From: an uncultured Treponema sp.
GTDB taxonomy: Bacteria; Spirochaetota; Spirochaetia; Treponematales; Treponemataceae
DNA length: 6,121 nt
Direction: 5' to 3'
Assembly: GCA_947176045.1 (NCBI GenBank)
Contig: CAMWPF010000099.1
Span: forward strand, 1-6,121
Of this stretch, positions 5,721 to 6,121 are shown in pieces (position 1 is the first letter of the stretch; every line of letters starts with the position of its first letter). Under the pieces are notes generated by a model that saw nothing but the letters and a program-made list of their open reading frames with translations, was not told the origin of the DNA and did no database searches. Both the position numbers and the translations under genes were made by a program.

Positions 5721-6113
5721 ATGGTTTTCCGGCTCACCGACAGCCTTGCGGACAGGATTCTCCAGGCGCTTGAAAATCAGGAACAATGTTTTTTGGTGGA
5801 TGCGGCGCGGGAGCAGCTTGTGCCTGCGGGTGCCGGCGGTGCGGATGACAATTATTTTTATACGTTGCCGGAATGGGATTCTGCGGACGGCTTCCGTCTC
5901 ATGGAGGAATTCGTGGACGGACTTCATGCGCCGCTCGCCAGGGACAGGCTGCACGCCGTCCTGCATTCTGGAAGGGGGGTGTTCAGAGGGTTCAAAGATG
6001 AGCTGAAAGAATTTCCTGAAGTCGAAAAAATGTGGCACCGCTACAAAAATCAGAAGATGCGGAATTATATCGGCGGATGCTACAATGAGCTGGGGGAAAT
6101 ATGGGGACTTTAA
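5721..6113 (+). CDS. UPF0158 family protein of unknown function
   Basis: A 130-residue soluble protein, with no signal peptide or membrane segment, that I place in UPF0158 (Pfam PF03682). The clues are an N-terminal LADRILQALENQ helix followed by a short strand-like FLVDAAREQLV, and a C-terminal core with FVDGL (64-68), GRGVFRGFKDEL (84-95) and MWHRYKNQKM (104-113). No catalytic residues can be assigned. The family's biochemical role is not established to my knowledge. The start ATG 5721 is 3 bases after the clpP stop; its ribosome binding site is weak (GGAAAA about 10 bases upstream), which fits translational coupling to clpP. Third-position GC is lower than in serC or nfo in places, which may only reflect weaker expression. 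The gene is complete in the window; the last 8 bases (6114-6121) hold nothing I can interpret. Confidence 0.78.
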   Translation: MVFRLTDSLADRILQALENQEQCFLVDAAREQLVPAGAGGADDNYFYTLPEWDSADGFRLMEEFVDGLHAPLARDRLHAVLHSGRGVFRGFKDELKEFPEVEKMWHRYKNQKMRNYIGGCYNELGEIWGL

Positions 6114-6121
6114 GCGTTGGA

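Noticed and set aside
1..6121. Search for mobile elements, CRISPR repeats, tRNA/rRNA, toxin-antitoxin pairs or a defence system
   Set aside because: No terminal inverted repeats, spaced direct repeats, RNA gene signatures or such protein families are visible; all the genes are of household type.

Overview
The window looks like an ordinary chromosomal housekeeping region of a GC-rich bacterium, with genes in GC-biased codon use, all on the + strand. The gene set is a secreted lytic transglycosylase, a Rex-type redox repressor, a clostridial-type short SerA, a zinc endonuclease IV, a ClpP2-like protease subunit and a UPF0158 protein. Together with the protein style this suggests an anaerobic host-associated bacterium. 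A Treponema-like spirochaete is my first guess, and a Firmicute or a Lentisphaerae/PVC relative are the alternatives. No marker gene here proves this, so the taxonomy is inference of modest confidence.

Layout. 1-780: an SLT-domain lytic transglycosylase, probably beginning upstream of the window, closed by a strong intrinsic terminator (805-836). 837-994: a non-coding control region ahead of rex, with a candidate promoter (857-885), an overlapping palindrome that resembles the Rex operator (868-885), alternative small hairpins, and a second promoter-like TTGCCG-N17-TATAAT lying right against the rex ribosome binding site. 995-1615: rex. 1748-2851 and 2862-4040: serC and serA, a tight pair for serine synthesis from 3-phosphoglycerate. 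4104-4973: nfo, preceded by a GC-rich hairpin that ends exactly where its ribosome binding site begins. 4974-5105: a probable terminator followed by a near-consensus promoter. 5106-5717: a ClpP-family protease subunit. 5721-6113: a UPF0158-family protein of unknown role, only 3 bases after clpP.

How they work together. SerA oxidises 3-phosphoglycerate with NAD+ and SerC transaminates the product to phosphoserine; serB is not in the window. Rex senses the NADH/NAD+ balance, so its position directly upstream of an NAD+-using pathway, with no terminator seen between them, is suggestive but could be coincidence. The clpP/UPF0158 pair seems to be a separate transcription unit. I see no transposon, phage, CRISPR, tRNA or rRNA, and no clear undescribed system. 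The most interesting material is regulatory: the palindrome upstream of rex and the unusual DNA-binding segment of the Rex protein itself.
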